Shown piece after piece: positions 44,875 to 54,000 of a stretch of DNA of 64,000 nt. The stretch spans positions 547,626-611,625 of the forward strand of contig NZ_JAJNCL010000002.1 in the NCBI RefSeq assembly GCF_021025955.1, written 5' to 3'. The stretch's first letter is position 1. Every line of letters starts with the position of its first letter. The stretch is from Rhodococcus qingshengii (lineage in GTDB: Bacteria > Actinomycetota > Actinomycetes > Mycobacteriales > Mycobacteriaceae). The position numbers and the translations under genes are program-made. The notes under the pieces were generated by a model. The model saw only the letters and a program-made list of their open reading frames with translations, searched no databases and was not told the DNA's origin.

Positions 44875-45267
44875 TCAGAGCGCGGCAAAGAGATCCACGG
44901 TGTTGCCGTCGGGATCGAGAAGAACGGCGTAACGCTGGCCCCACACGGCGTCAAAGGGTGCCTTGTGCCCGGGGAAGTCGGCTGTGATGCGCTGATACGC
45001 CTCGTCGACGGCGGCGGGAGTCCCGAAATCGAAGGCCAAAGCGACGGGGTGTCGACCTTCCCCGACAGCGAAGTCAGGATCGAAGCTCGCAATGGTGGAC
45101 AGCGCGTCCCACGCCAGCCGAAGCCCACCGTCGAAAGTGAACTCCACGTGTGGAGCGTCAGCGGGTGTTTCCGGAATGTCGAGCCCTAGGGTTCGGTAGA
45201 ACGCGAGGGAACGAGCGAGATCGTTGGTGACGATTCCGACGAGATCGAGTCTCGGAGAGACGGACAC
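44875..45267 (-). CDS. VOC (glyoxalase-type) family protein
   Basis: 130 residues. LDLVGIVTNDLARSLAFYRT near the start and AVLLDPDGNTVDLFAAL at the end are VOC signatures, and QRYAVLLDPDG forms the metal-binding strand. Divergent from an AraC regulator 38 bases away. Confidence 0.85.
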   Translation of the reverse strand: MSVSPRLDLVGIVTNDLARSLAFYRTLGLDIPETPADAPHVEFTFDGGLRLAWDALSTIASFDPDFAVGEGRHPVALAFDFGTPAAVDEAYQRITADFPGHKAPFDAVWGQRYAVLLDPDGNTVDLFAAL

Positions 45268-45323
45268 GGTATTTCTCCTGTTTCGGGTCGAGAAGTGATC
45301 GGCGAGTGTGTGACGATGATCTG

Positions 45324-46103
45324 ATGACCGGCACTGGCACCCTCGCTCTCGACGGTAGTCGGACGGTAGCGTCGAGTCTTGAACAAAACGGCCACACCTA
45401 CGTCGAAACTCGGATCACCGATTCGGCCGGCCTCTTCAGTTGCACGTGGAAAAGCACCAGCGAAGCCCATACGCCCACGGAAGCAAAGCGAATTCTTCCC
45501 GATCTCTGCGCCGACTTCATCGTCGACAGCACCGGAAAGTCGTGGCTCGTCGGACCTGCAACCGGTGCCGATCTGGTTTCGGTCGCCGCCGGTACAACCA
45601 TGTGGGGCATCCGGATAAATCCACCGGCTCTGCGGAGCCTGCTCGGCACAGCGGCCGACGCGGTGCAGGATTCGAAGATCGCCTTCGACGACATCCTCAC
45701 TTCCAGACAAGCGCGGGTACTTGCCGACGCCCTGAGCCACGAGGCAGTTGACGCTGATCTGCTGGGCCAGCTGTGGCGGGGACTGGAACCGGACTACGGA
45801 ATCGAGCGAGGCTACTCCGCGCTCATCGCCTCACCTACGACCCCGGTCCGCGAGATCGCCGCCGACCTCGGTGTTTCCGAACGTCATTTTCGACGCTCGA
45901 TCACGTCGTCGGTCGGGCTGTCCCCCAAGCTGATTCAGAAGGTGCAACGTATGCAGGACGTGTTGACTCTCAGCCGCAGCGCAGATCTCACGTTGTCCTC
46001 GCTGGCCGGCCGCGCCGGCTACGCCGACCAAGCCCACCTCGCGCGCGATACGCGAGCGCTGGCCGGCCTGACGCCGACTCAGCTACTGCGCGAGCACCGG
46101 TAG
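45324..46103 (+). CDS. AraC-family transcriptional regulator
   Basis: 259 residues from ATG 45324 (MTGTGTLALDGSRTVASSLE); a GTG at 45306 in frame is also possible. The C-terminal AraC HTH pair: PVREIAADLGVSERHFRRSI then LTLSSLAGRAGYADQAHLAR and GLTPTQLLREHR. Divergent from the VOC gene, a likely target. Confidence 0.85.
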   Translation: MTGTGTLALDGSRTVASSLEQNGHTYVETRITDSAGLFSCTWKSTSEAHTPTEAKRILPDLCADFIVDSTGKSWLVGPATGADLVSVAAGTTMWGIRINPPALRSLLGTAADAVQDSKIAFDDILTSRQARVLADALSHEAVDADLLGQLWRGLEPDYGIERGYSALIASPTTPVREIAADLGVSERHFRRSITSSVGLSPKLIQKVQRMQDVLTLSRSADLTLSSLAGRAGYADQAHLARDTRALAGLTPTQLLREHR

Positions 46104-46105
46104 GG

Positions 46106-46354
46106 ATGAACGAAGATCTGTTCTCTGCCCTCGATCACCTGGCTGCCACTTCGATCGTCGTGATCGATCTGTTCCGAGGCTCGGCCGTCGGCACCGGCGT
46201 TGTTGCCGTGGCTGTTATCGCCGACATCGTCAAGAAGGACGCGGAAGTCAAAATCCTTCTCGAATGCACTGCGGATGAAATCGACACTGCTGCAGCATTT
46301 CTCCGCGACACTTTAGGTCTCGGTGCCACGATCCTGCGGCGCGATGTCAGCTGA
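46106..46354 (+). CDS. Small hypothetical protein
   Basis: 82 residues from ATG 46106, 2 bases after the AraC stop; MNEDLFSALDHLAATSIVVI and VKKDAEVKILLECTADEIDT. No family recognised. Overlaps the end of the convergent monooxygenase by 8 bases. Confidence 0.5.
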   Translation: MNEDLFSALDHLAATSIVVIDLFRGSAVGTGVVAVAVIADIVKKDAEVKILLECTADEIDTAAAFLRDTLGLGATILRRDVS

Positions 46355-47456
46355 GTTCGTCGAATCGCGGAACAAGATACTCCGCAACCCACTTCGCTTC
46401 CTCGATCAGCGGCCAGCCCGCCAGAATCAGTGCAGTCAAACCGGTTCGGCTGCGAAGCGTGCGCACCGAGTCCGTGATCGAATCCGGATCGCCGACGTAG
46501 TACACCGCCGATGACCCGGTGCCGAAGATGTCGAGGGGTGACCACGCCGTGATACCGGCGTACAGCCCGTCACCGACGTACAACTCCTCCGGTTCCGGAA
46601 GTCGGCCGGAGGCGATCTTGTCCGCCCAGCCCTGCCGCTGTGCGTCGCGGGCGGTGAAGGTCTTGAGGTCTTGCTTCCCCTGAGTACGACGACGCACTGC
46701 GTTGTCCAAGACATGAGCGATCTGCTCGACGCCCGTCTTCTCGAACAAAGAACGGAACCGGTCGTGCGCCTGCGCCTTGGTGGGGCGAACGATCACACCG
46801 GTGAGCGCACCGAAGTCGGTGAACTCGCGCCCGGCTGCCTCCGCCGCCGCCCGTGCGGCAGAGAATTTGTCTTCGATGAACGAAGTCTCGCGCAACATCG
46901 CCAGATAGGTGTCGAGCACCTTGCCTGAATTCGCCAGGCCTGCAGGCGAATCACCGGTACCCCACAGCGGAACCTGATGCCCCGCGGGCGCATCGATACG
47001 CAGTGGTGTGTTGGGAAAGTTCGACTCCGTGCCTTCGGCGTAGATGCGGCGGAAGTCCGCCCAGTACTGCTCCCCCAACTCGTAACGCTCGTCGTGGGGC
47101 ACGTTCATGTCGTACTTGGTCAGAATGTTCTCGCGACCGTTGACCGAGTTGATCAACAGTCGGCCACCGCTGAAGGCGTCGAAGGTCAATGCTTTCTCCG
47201 CCAGCAGTCGCGCCGGCGTCATGTTCGCGTAGACGGCGACGAGAAACTTCATGCGTGTGGTGTGCGCTGCCGCCCACGTCGCCGAGATGAACGGATCGTT
47301 CGGCCAGGTGGCAACAAGCGCACCTTCGAATCCGCCGTCGTCGATGGTCTTCGCGAGTTCGATCTGCCTGGCCCCGTCCACGGGGAACAGCCCGCCAGGG
47401 CTCCACGGGTAGTCCCCGTCTGCCTGGGTGAGATACCAAAACGTCTTGACGCCCAT
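46347..47456 (-). CDS. LLM-class flavin-dependent monooxygenase (SsuD-like)
   Basis: 369 residues from ATG 47456 (MGVKTFWYLTQADGDYPWSP), overlapping the thiM stop (TGATG). Luciferase-type features: QIELAKTIDDGGFEGALVAT, TRMKFLVAVYANMTPARLLA and SGGRLLINSVNGRENILTKY. Closest to alkanesulfonate monooxygenase-like enzymes that use FMNH2 to cleave C-S bonds. Co-expression with a thiazole kinase and a sulfurtransferase suggests sulfur-compound use. Confidence 0.82.
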   Translation of the reverse strand: MGVKTFWYLTQADGDYPWSPGGLFPVDGARQIELAKTIDDGGFEGALVATWPNDPFISATWAAAHTTRMKFLVAVYANMTPARLLAEKALTFDAFSGGRLLINSVNGRENILTKYDMNVPHDERYELGEQYWADFRRIYAEGTESNFPNTPLRIDAPAGHQVPLWGTGDSPAGLANSGKVLDTYLAMLRETSFIEDKFSAARAAAEAAGREFTDFGALTGVIVRPTKAQAHDRFRSLFEKTGVEQIAHVLDNAVRRRTQGKQDLKTFTARDAQRQGWADKIASGRLPEPEELYVGDGLYAGITAWSPLDIFGTGSSAVYYVGDPDSITDSVRTLRSRTGLTALILAGWPLIEEAKWVAEYLVPRFDELS

Positions 47457-48301
47457 CAGTTCTGCACTCCAGCCGGCAGGTCGAACGATTCGATTCGGGC
47501 ACGCGTACGGATGGTGTCCGCATTCACGCTGTAGAGCGCGTCGAGGTATGCGACTGCGAAAGAACCGGGGCCTGAGGCATTTCGCTCGGCGATCTCCGAT
47601 GCCACGGCAACATGCGTGTGCGCGGCAACCAATCCGTCCAGCGCGGTCGGCGTGACGGCGAGGTAGGCGGCGACAAGGCCGCCCAGAGAGCAACCGGTAC
47701 TGGTCACGCGTGGCAACAGAGCGCTGCCGCCGGAGACTCGGACGCCCCGGGTGTCACCGCCCGCATCGCGGCCGACGATGTAGTCGACCGGTCCTGATGC
47801 CGAAACTGCGTCCGCATGCTTCAGAAGAGACAGAGCGGCCGGCACTGCGTCGGCGGAGTCGGACGCGCTGTCGACACCACGGGTGTCACCGCCGAGTCCA
47901 GCCAGCGCAATGATCTCCGACGCGTTCCCTCGGATCACGCTGGGGTGAAAGCGCAGCAAGTCCACAGCGATACCGCTCCGCCAGGGAAGTCCACCGACAC
48001 CGACCGGATCCAAAACCCATGGCGTACCGGCAGTTCGGGCTGATTCTGCGGCTACCAGGAAGGCTTCGGCCGTTCCGTCGTCCGGCGTTCCGAGGTTGAC
48101 GAGCACTCCCCCGGCGATGGCAGCAAACCCACCCGCCTCGTGAACGTTGTCGATGTGAGCGTTGCTTGCGCCGGCAGCGAGCAGAACGTTGGTCAAGAAA
48201 TTCGCCGAAACGATGTTGGTCAGCGACTGGACGAGCGGTACCTGATCGCGGAGTGCGTCGATCGCCAACGCGACGGTTTCGACAGAGACAGTGCCAGACA
48301 T
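47456..48301 (-). CDS. thiM: Hydroxyethylthiazole kinase
   Basis: 281 residues from ATG 48301 (MSGTVSVETVALAIDALRDQ). Family motifs: PLVQSLTNIVSANFLTNVLL, GGVLVNLGTP, WVLDPVGVGG, VIRGNASEIIALAG, SGPVDYIVGRD and TSTGCSLGGLVAAYLAV. It phosphorylates 4-methyl-5-hydroxyethylthiazole for thiamine salvage. Middle of a three-gene operon (rhodanese, thiM, monooxygenase). No TPP riboswitch signature was seen upstream. Confidence 0.9.
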   Translation of the reverse strand: MSGTVSVETVALAIDALRDQVPLVQSLTNIVSANFLTNVLLAAGASNAHIDNVHEAGGFAAIAGGVLVNLGTPDDGTAEAFLVAAESARTAGTPWVLDPVGVGGLPWRSGIAVDLLRFHPSVIRGNASEIIALAGLGGDTRGVDSASDSADAVPAALSLLKHADAVSASGPVDYIVGRDAGGDTRGVRVSGGSALLPRVTSTGCSLGGLVAAYLAVTPTALDGLVAAHTHVAVASEIAERNASGPGSFAVAYLDALYSVNADTIRTRARIESFDLPAGVQN

Positions 48302-48344
48302 GAGAATTCCTTCAGGACGGGAGGCAATTGGGGACTGCGGCGAT

Positions 48345-49265
48345 TCAGGACCGCGGACATCGAATATCCGCAATCGCGCCACCGGGCTCACTGCCGACAA
48401 CCATCGGCAGAGTCGGATCTGCAGTCCATTCCTCCAACGAACCGTCGTAGACCTTGACGTCCTCGTAGCCGCCGCGGATCAGCGCAAGTGCGGTCAAGCA
48501 CGCCGAAACTCCACCGCCGCAATAGATCACGACAGGTTCGGCGGCGGCGGGTAGAACGTCGGCAGATTTCGACAGAACATCGTCCGCCGGAAGCATCCGG
48601 GCATCGGCGTCGAGAAGACTCTTCGCGGACAGATTCACACTTGACGGAATATGTCCGCGTCGCGAATATCGCGTCTTCTCCGTTCCCTCGTACTGCTCAG
48701 GCGCCAGCGCGCACACCAGCGTTCCGGCTTCTTCTCCTGAGGACAGTGAGGCAACGCACGGAAGATCGACCCACAGGCCGAGGTCCGTCACGCTCCAACG
48801 CTCCGAAGCCGACGTGTGGGTTACGTCGTCGCCGCTCGCGAGAGCGAAGCCGCGTCGAGTCCATTCGGCGAGGCCACCGTCGAGGACTCTTGCTTCGATG
48901 CCGGCGTTGCGAAACACCCACCAGAGCCGTGATGCCCAGGTGGTCGAACCCTGGTCGTAGATCACGATTGCCGCACCCGACTCGATACCGCTGGATTGAA
49001 GATCGGTAACCAACTGCTCCGGTGACGGACGTGTGAAATGCAGCGCTGCTTCCCTTTCGGAGAAGACGTCCATGAGGTCGACGTGTCGAGAACCTGGGAT
49101 GTGCGAGGAGACCCAGCCGTCGTACCCGGATTCCGGGCGGTAGTCGCCGTCGAATCGCGCGGGAGGAAAATGAACCGTCGCGTCGAGCACAGCGACGCCT
49201 CCCTCACGCAGCATCGCGTCGAGTTCAGCGGCGCTCACCAGCGGCGACGCGGTCTCTCCAGCCAC
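48345..49265 (-). CDS. Rhodanese-type sulfurtransferase (two-domain)
   Basis: 306 residues from GTG 49265, which has GAGGG 6 bases upstream; the longer start at 49298 is less likely. Two rhodanese domains: VAVLDATVHFPPARFDGDYR, SHIPGSRHVD and VIYDQGSTTWASRLWWVFRN; then the active-site loop VIYCGGGVSACLTALAL (catalytic Cys). Transfers sulfane sulfur, as in 3-mercaptopyruvate or thiosulfate sulfurtransferases. First gene of the operon; divergent from the GntR regulator. Confidence 0.88.
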   Translation of the reverse strand: MAGETASPLVSAAELDAMLREGGVAVLDATVHFPPARFDGDYRPESGYDGWVSSHIPGSRHVDLMDVFSEREAALHFTRPSPEQLVTDLQSSGIESGAAIVIYDQGSTTWASRLWWVFRNAGIEARVLDGGLAEWTRRGFALASGDDVTHTSASERWSVTDLGLWVDLPCVASLSSGEEAGTLVCALAPEQYEGTEKTRYSRRGHIPSSVNLSAKSLLDADARMLPADDVLSKSADVLPAAAEPVVIYCGGGVSACLTALALIRGGYEDVKVYDGSLEEWTADPTLPMVVGSEPGGAIADIRCPRS

Positions 49266-49308
49266 TTCGGACCCTCTCCCTCGGAAACGAACAACCACGA
49301 ACCTAAAT

Positions 49309-49334
49309 GAGTACTAGCGTATACGCAAGTACTC
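49309..49334. promoter_or_regulatory. 26-base near-perfect palindrome, probable GntR operator
   Basis: The arms start GAGTACTAGCGTA and mirror to the other side; only one position pair (49316/49327) breaks symmetry. It sits between the divergent rhodanese operon (start 49265) and the GntR gene (start 49394), where a regulator would act on both. Confidence 0.7.
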
Positions 49335-49393
49335 ACTTGTAGTCGATGGCATAATCGAACGCGTTCTACTTGAACGCACAGGAATGGGGACAT

Positions 49394-50080
49394 ATGGGAC
49401 TCGACGCCGATACGAGCACCACCGATCTGCTGGTGCCGGAAGCTGCGCTGGGCCGGTCCGATCAGACTTCGAGGCAGTACCTGCGCCTGCGAGCCGACAT
49501 CCTGGCCGGCAAGTTCCCCCAGGGCGCTCCGCTTCACGAGACTCAATTGTGCGAATCGTACGGCGCATCGCGTACCCCGATCCGGGAAGCACTCAACTGG
49601 CTCGCGCACGACGGTCTACTCGAACGAGCCGCCCGCGGTTTTCGTGTCCGCTCCGGCACTCCCGAGGACGTCATCGAAATCTACGCAGCGCGGGTAGCCC
49701 TCGAATCGGAAGCTGCCGGCGCCGCCGCACTCCGCCACAGCGATCTCGACCTTGCCCGCCTGGACGGATTGCACGAGTTCTGCTGCACTGCAACAGAAGG
49801 CACCGAGGTTCGTTCCGGGAACTTCAAGTTTCACGAGGCCCTCTGGCAGGCCGCCCACAATTCCACGATCACGTCACTGCTGATCCGACTCACTACCCAA
49901 TTGCGAATCTACGACAGCGGCCCGCCGTCGAACTACGGCGAACCGGACCTGCTCAATTCGGAGCATCAAGAGATCCTGAACGCCATCCGCGCCCGGGACG
50001 AATCGTCCGCACGTGGCCACATGCGCAACCATCTCGAGCGCAGCCGTGACCAGCGGATAAGGATGTTCGCCAGCCGCTGA
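49394..50080 (+). CDS. GntR-family regulator, FCD type
   Basis: 228 residues from ATG 49394 (MGLDADTSTTDLLVPEAALG), with AGGA upstream. HTH: YLRLRADILAGKFPQGAPLH, then YGASRTPIREALNWLAHDGL. The FCD ligand domain has IEIYAARVALESEAAGAAA, FHEALWQAAHNSTI and SEHQEILNAIRARDESSARG, with Asp/His metal ligands. Probably binds the palindrome just upstream. Confidence 0.88.
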   Translation: MGLDADTSTTDLLVPEAALGRSDQTSRQYLRLRADILAGKFPQGAPLHETQLCESYGASRTPIREALNWLAHDGLLERAARGFRVRSGTPEDVIEIYAARVALESEAAGAAALRHSDLDLARLDGLHEFCCTATEGTEVRSGNFKFHEALWQAAHNSTITSLLIRLTTQLRIYDSGPPSNYGEPDLLNSEHQEILNAIRARDESSARGHMRNHLERSRDQRIRMFASR

Positions 50081-50129
50081 CTCCAGACAGCCCAGAGTTC
50101 TGCCACGCCGACGCCTACGCCGCCGTCTG

Positions 50130-50651
50130 TCAGTCGGGGAGCGTGTCGACCTCGACGTCGTACACGCTCTCGGCCGGGCTCGACATCACTCGATCTGCCA
50201 TCTCCTGCTTGAGCACTGTCAACCGTGACTCGTCTTCGGCCGTGCGGTCACCTTTGCGGGCGAGAGTGCTGAACTCCTCGACGACAAATCCCTCACGAAT
50301 GGTCAGCGTGACGGTCGCGCCGCGACAGTCGACCCGAAATACATACAGTGCGAGTGCATTTCCACGTTCAGGCCTGGCCAGGGAACTGTCGACGGTGTAC
50401 CGCCCTTCTGTCACTGCGCGCGTGACCAACTCGAACGCATCGCGCACTCCAGGTCCGGCATGTGAGGTGGCCACGACCAGGTCACGACGCTCGACGGAGC
50501 CCTCCCCACCGAACACACCGAGTGCGCGCTCGAGGACCTTGTAAGCGTGCGCCACGCCTCCCGGCGCCTGCGGACCGTGATAGCGGAGGGCATCCTCGTA
50601 CGTGAAGTCGAGCGTCGTCCCGTAATCGGTCGCGGTGAGCGAGCTGGTCAT
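50130..50651 (-). CDS. Hypothetical protein
   Basis: 173 residues starting MTSSLTATDYGTTLDFTYED. DALRYHGPQAPGGVAHAYKV resembles the start of FmdE-like proteins, but this is weak. The bicupin stop is 19 bases upstream on the same strand, so they are probably one operon. Confidence 0.65.
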   Translation of the reverse strand: MTSSLTATDYGTTLDFTYEDALRYHGPQAPGGVAHAYKVLERALGVFGGEGSVERRDLVVATSHAGPGVRDAFELVTRAVTEGRYTVDSSLARPERGNALALYVFRVDCRGATVTLTIREGFVVEEFSTLARKGDRTAEDESRLTVLKQEMADRVMSSPAESVYDVEVDTLPD

Positions 50652-50669
50652 GATGGGCGTCCTTGCCGG

Positions 50670-51698
50670 TCAGTCCTGGTCGATCGGATTGTTCCGCGAG
50701 ACGATGAGCGGATCGATCGGGGTGAAAGGGAAGTGTGGCAGCTCCCGCTCCGGAACACCGAACGAGGCCGAGAGAACGCCGCGCGAGAACGCGGAAGCCG
50801 TTGCACGGTAGCCTATGTCGCCCGGCGTCGGCTGGTCGAAGAAGATGAGAAAGTTGATGTCCTCGTCGCCCATCACCTCGATGTGATGGGGATAGGCGCG
50901 TGGAACGAAGTACACCTGACCCGGCTCGAGCAGGTAGGTGTCGAGTGACCCGTCGGGATCGAGAACTGTCATCCGCCCGCGACCCCGATGCACGTATCCC
51001 ATCTCGGCAGTGACGGGATGCCAATGTGGCTCACGCATTCCACTCTCGCGAATAGTCAACGAGTACATCGAAAGATCCTCCAACGCTGCCCAATACTGCT
51101 TGCGCGCCACCTTCGCCTGTCCGTACGGATAGGCGAGAGGGGCGATCTGGCCGTCGAGGTCGAAGAGATGCGCGTTGGGAAGGCCGGCGGTATCGGGAAT
51201 TACGGCCGCACCGCCGCGCCGCACTATCTGGGACGCATCGGCTCTACCGAAGACATCGAAGGCTGATGCGGCCAGGTCGTAGGTATTGCCGAGCACCGCG
51301 TTGGACATTGCGCTGACGCTATTCTGCAATGAGAAGTGCTGCGGGAGAGAAGTTCGCAAGGCAGCGATGATCTCCGCCGCCCCCTCGCCGACATTCTCGA
51401 TGTGATAAATCGCCCCGGATTCGACGTGATATATCTGCCCCGTTCGCACAACGAAACTGGCGAACTCGTCGGCATTGCCCAACATCGAGACAAGGACAGT
51501 TCCACTGGTGACGTAGGCGATCTGGTTCGCGTTGATGTTCCATTGTGGTTCGCGGATCGCACCGGGGCCGAGAACAATTCGTTTGATCGACAGACCGGAC
51601 AGGATCGGCAACGAACTCGTGTCGAGCTGCGAGATCGAGCCGAGTTCGTTCTCGAAGACGCTGGGACCATGGCGCAGCGAAGCAACATGTGTGGTCAT
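50670..51698 (-). CDS. Bicupin protein with degenerate first cupin
   Basis: 342 residues. Second cupin (about 215-290) has the metal-binding pattern REPHWHPVTAEMGYVHRGRG and PRAYPHHIEVMG. The first cupin has REPQWNINANQIAYVTSG, where the HWH positions are replaced by Q, N and I, so it probably does not bind metal. Resembles oxalate-decarboxylase-type bicupins. Substrate unknown. Confidence 0.8.
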   Translation of the reverse strand: MTTHVASLRHGPSVFENELGSISQLDTSSLPILSGLSIKRIVLGPGAIREPQWNINANQIAYVTSGTVLVSMLGNADEFASFVVRTGQIYHVESGAIYHIENVGEGAAEIIAALRTSLPQHFSLQNSVSAMSNAVLGNTYDLAASAFDVFGRADASQIVRRGGAAVIPDTAGLPNAHLFDLDGQIAPLAYPYGQAKVARKQYWAALEDLSMYSLTIRESGMREPHWHPVTAEMGYVHRGRGRMTVLDPDGSLDTYLLEPGQVYFVPRAYPHHIEVMGDEDINFLIFFDQPTPGDIGYRATASAFSRGVLSASFGVPERELPHFPFTPIDPLIVSRNNPIDQD

Positions 51699-51742
51699 GG
51701 CAATTTGATCCTTCCGACTCTGGTCCTTCCGACTCTCTGACG

Positions 51743-52564
51743 TCAGTCCTCGATGAAGGCGAGAATGTCCTGGTCGAGAGTCTCCTGATACGAGCCGTGG
51801 ATACCATGCGGTGCACCCGGATATACCTTCAGCGTGCCGTTCTTCACCAGCTTGATTGCTTTCTCCGCCGCCGCGCCGATCGGCACGATCTGATCGTCGT
51901 CCCCCTGAGCGATGAAGATCGGAACGTCGATGGCTTCGAGATCGGTAGTCTGGTCAGTCTCCGAAAATGCCTTGACGCAATCGTAGGCCGCGGCGAGGTT
52001 GACCAACATCCCCTGTCGCCAGAAGTCGTCCTTCGCTCCCTGCGAGACATCGGAGCCTTCGCGGTTCGCACCATAGAAACTCTCGCTCAGGTCCTTGTAG
52101 AACTGCGATCGGTCTCGCAGAACTCCCTCACGAATGCCGTCGAACACCTCGATCGGTGTGCCTTCGGGGTTGCCGTCCGACTTGACCATGATCGGCGGAA
52201 CGGCGCCGGCAGTAATCACCTTGGCGACGCGCCCTTTGCCGTACTGCGCCGCGTAGCGGACCACTTCCCCACCGCCGGTCGAATGGCCGACCAGGATCAG
52301 ATCTTTCAGGTCGAGGGTGTCGATCAGCTCGGCCAGGTCCTTGGCATATGTATCCATGTCGTTGCCGGTGTACGTCTTCGACGAGCGGCCGTGACCTCGT
52401 CGATCGTGCGCGATTGTCCGGTAACCTGCGTCGGCGAACAGCTTCATCTCGACCTGCCATGCGTCGGAACTCAGCGGCCACCCGTGGCTCAGGACGATCG
52501 GTCGGCCGGTGCCGTGCTCGGTGTAGTAGATCTCGGTTCCGTCGGAGGTGGTGATGTAGGGCAT
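51743..52564 (-). CDS. Non-haem haloperoxidase-like alpha/beta hydrolase
   Basis: 273 residues starting MPYITTSDGTEIYYTEHGTG. HGWPLSSDAW, AHDRRGHGRSS, nucleophile GHSTGGGEVVRY (Ser near 98), GDDDQIVPI (Asp) and PHGIHGSYQE (His) match cofactor-free chloroperoxidases/arylesterases. Confidence 0.88.
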   Translation of the reverse strand: MPYITTSDGTEIYYTEHGTGRPIVLSHGWPLSSDAWQVEMKLFADAGYRTIAHDRRGHGRSSKTYTGNDMDTYAKDLAELIDTLDLKDLILVGHSTGGGEVVRYAAQYGKGRVAKVITAGAVPPIMVKSDGNPEGTPIEVFDGIREGVLRDRSQFYKDLSESFYGANREGSDVSQGAKDDFWRQGMLVNLAAAYDCVKAFSETDQTTDLEAIDVPIFIAQGDDDQIVPIGAAAEKAIKLVKNGTLKVYPGAPHGIHGSYQETLDQDILAFIED

Positions 52565-52692
52565 GTTTCGCTCTTCTCTGTCGAGTCGTGGACTGAGGTC
52601 CGGACACGGTGCCTGGTTTCCTCACTCTGCGAGTGCCCACTACGGGGGCAGTCGAGTCATCGATCGACAGAAATCTGCGTGGGGCAGAAGAC

Positions 52693-52729
52693 TCCGGCCC
52701 GGCACCACGGAGTGTGATGTCGGGCCGGA
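52693..52729 (-). terminator. Hairpin downstream of alcohol dehydrogenase
   Basis: TCCGGCCCG (52693-52701) and CGGGCCGGA (52721-52729) form a 9-bp stem, with a partly paired loop, 22 bases after the stop of the dehydrogenase gene. Weak U-run. Confidence 0.5.
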
Positions 52730-52751
52730 CCCTTCAGTCAAAGGGAAACGA

Positions 52752-53879
52752 TCAGTAATCGTCCTCCGTGTAGACGATTATCCCGCGCAGGTTCTTTCCC
52801 TCCAGCATGTCGGCGTAACCCTCGTTGATCTCCTCGAGCTTGTAGGTCTTGGTCACCAACTCGTCGAGTTTGAGTGCGCCGCTTCGGTAGTGATCGAGCA
52901 ACTTGGGAATCTGGGAGCGTGGCCCGACCCCGCCGAAGATGGCTCCCTGCAAACGCTTCTGCAGAAGGGTCAGCTCGAAGAGGCTGAGCGTCACCTGCGA
53001 ATCCTCGTAATGCCCCATTCCGACGACCACTACCTGGCCTCCCTTGCCCGTCGCACTGAGCGCGGGCTGAATGATGTCGCCGTGGATCTCGCCCACGGTG
53101 ATCACGGTGACGTCGGCCATCTTGCCCCAGGTGATCTCGCCGATCACCGGTAGCGCTTCCTCGAGTGAGGCGAACGTATGTGTGGCGCCGAATTCCTTTG
53201 CCTTGTCGCGTTTGAACTCGACAGGATCGATCGCGATCACAAATCGCGCTCCGGCCGACGCCGCACCCTGTACCGAGTTGATTCCGACACCGCCGACGCC
53301 GACGACCACCACCGTGTCGCCGACCTTGGCTCCACCGATCGCGGTGGCCGATCCCCAGCCGGTGGCAACACCGCAGCCGAGCAAGGCCGCCTTGTCGAGC
53401 GGGATGTCCTTCTCGATTTTGATCACCGACGCCTCGTTGACGGTCACGTACGGCGAGAATGTTCCGAGCAGGCACATCTGGATGACCGGCTCGTCGTTGA
53501 GGGTGACGCGGTACGTCTTGTCGGAGATCGCCTGCCCGGTCAACAGGCCGGCTCCCTCGTCGCAGATGTTCTGTAGCCCCTTCGCGCAAGACGGACAACG
53601 TCCACATGCCGGGATGAACGCGAGAACCACGTGGTCGCCTTCTTCGACGCTCGTGACGCCCGGGCCGACCTTCGTCACCACTCCGGCGCCTTCGTGCCCG
53701 CCCAAGGCCGGGAAGAATGGCAGCGGGCTGGCGCCCGTACGCAAATGTTCGTCCGAATGGCACAGTCCCGATGCGGCGAGTCGGACCTGTACCTCACCCG
53801 AGACCGGGTCGCCCAGCTCGACCTCTTCGATCTCCCACGCCTGACCCGGCGCCTTGACTACCGCTGCCTTGACCTTCAC
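52752..53879 (-). CDS. NDMA-dependent alcohol dehydrogenase
   Basis: 375 residues from GTG 53879 (VKVKAAVVKAPGQAWEIEEV), preceded by GAGGAG. Zinc alcohol dehydrogenase signature: CHSDEHLR and GHEGAGVVTKVG for the catalytic zinc, CGRCPSCAKGLQNIC for the structural zinc, and VVGVGGVGINSVQGAA for nucleotide binding. These actinobacterial enzymes carry a tightly bound nicotinamide cofactor and use an external acceptor. Confidence 0.88.
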   Translation of the reverse strand: MKVKAAVVKAPGQAWEIEEVELGDPVSGEVQVRLAASGLCHSDEHLRTGASPLPFFPALGGHEGAGVVTKVGPGVTSVEEGDHVVLAFIPACGRCPSCAKGLQNICDEGAGLLTGQAISDKTYRVTLNDEPVIQMCLLGTFSPYVTVNEASVIKIEKDIPLDKAALLGCGVATGWGSATAIGGAKVGDTVVVVGVGGVGINSVQGAASAGARFVIAIDPVEFKRDKAKEFGATHTFASLEEALPVIGEITWGKMADVTVITVGEIHGDIIQPALSATGKGGQVVVVGMGHYEDSQVTLSLFELTLLQKRLQGAIFGGVGPRSQIPKLLDHYRSGALKLDELVTKTYKLEEINEGYADMLEGKNLRGIIVYTEDDY

Positions 53880-54000
53880 CTGCACTCCTCGAAATTCTTC
53901 GTGATGCACGGACGACGAAAGAACGCGTCGGCATGTTGTGTCGCCGATCACACTCCATGTACGAGTGTGCCTGAAGTAGCCCGAGAATACCGCCGGTCTG

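Noticed and set aside
48302..48344. TPP riboswitch in front of thiM
   Set aside because: Only 43 bases separate it from the upstream gene, and neither this gap nor the region before the operon shows the conserved THI-box sequences.
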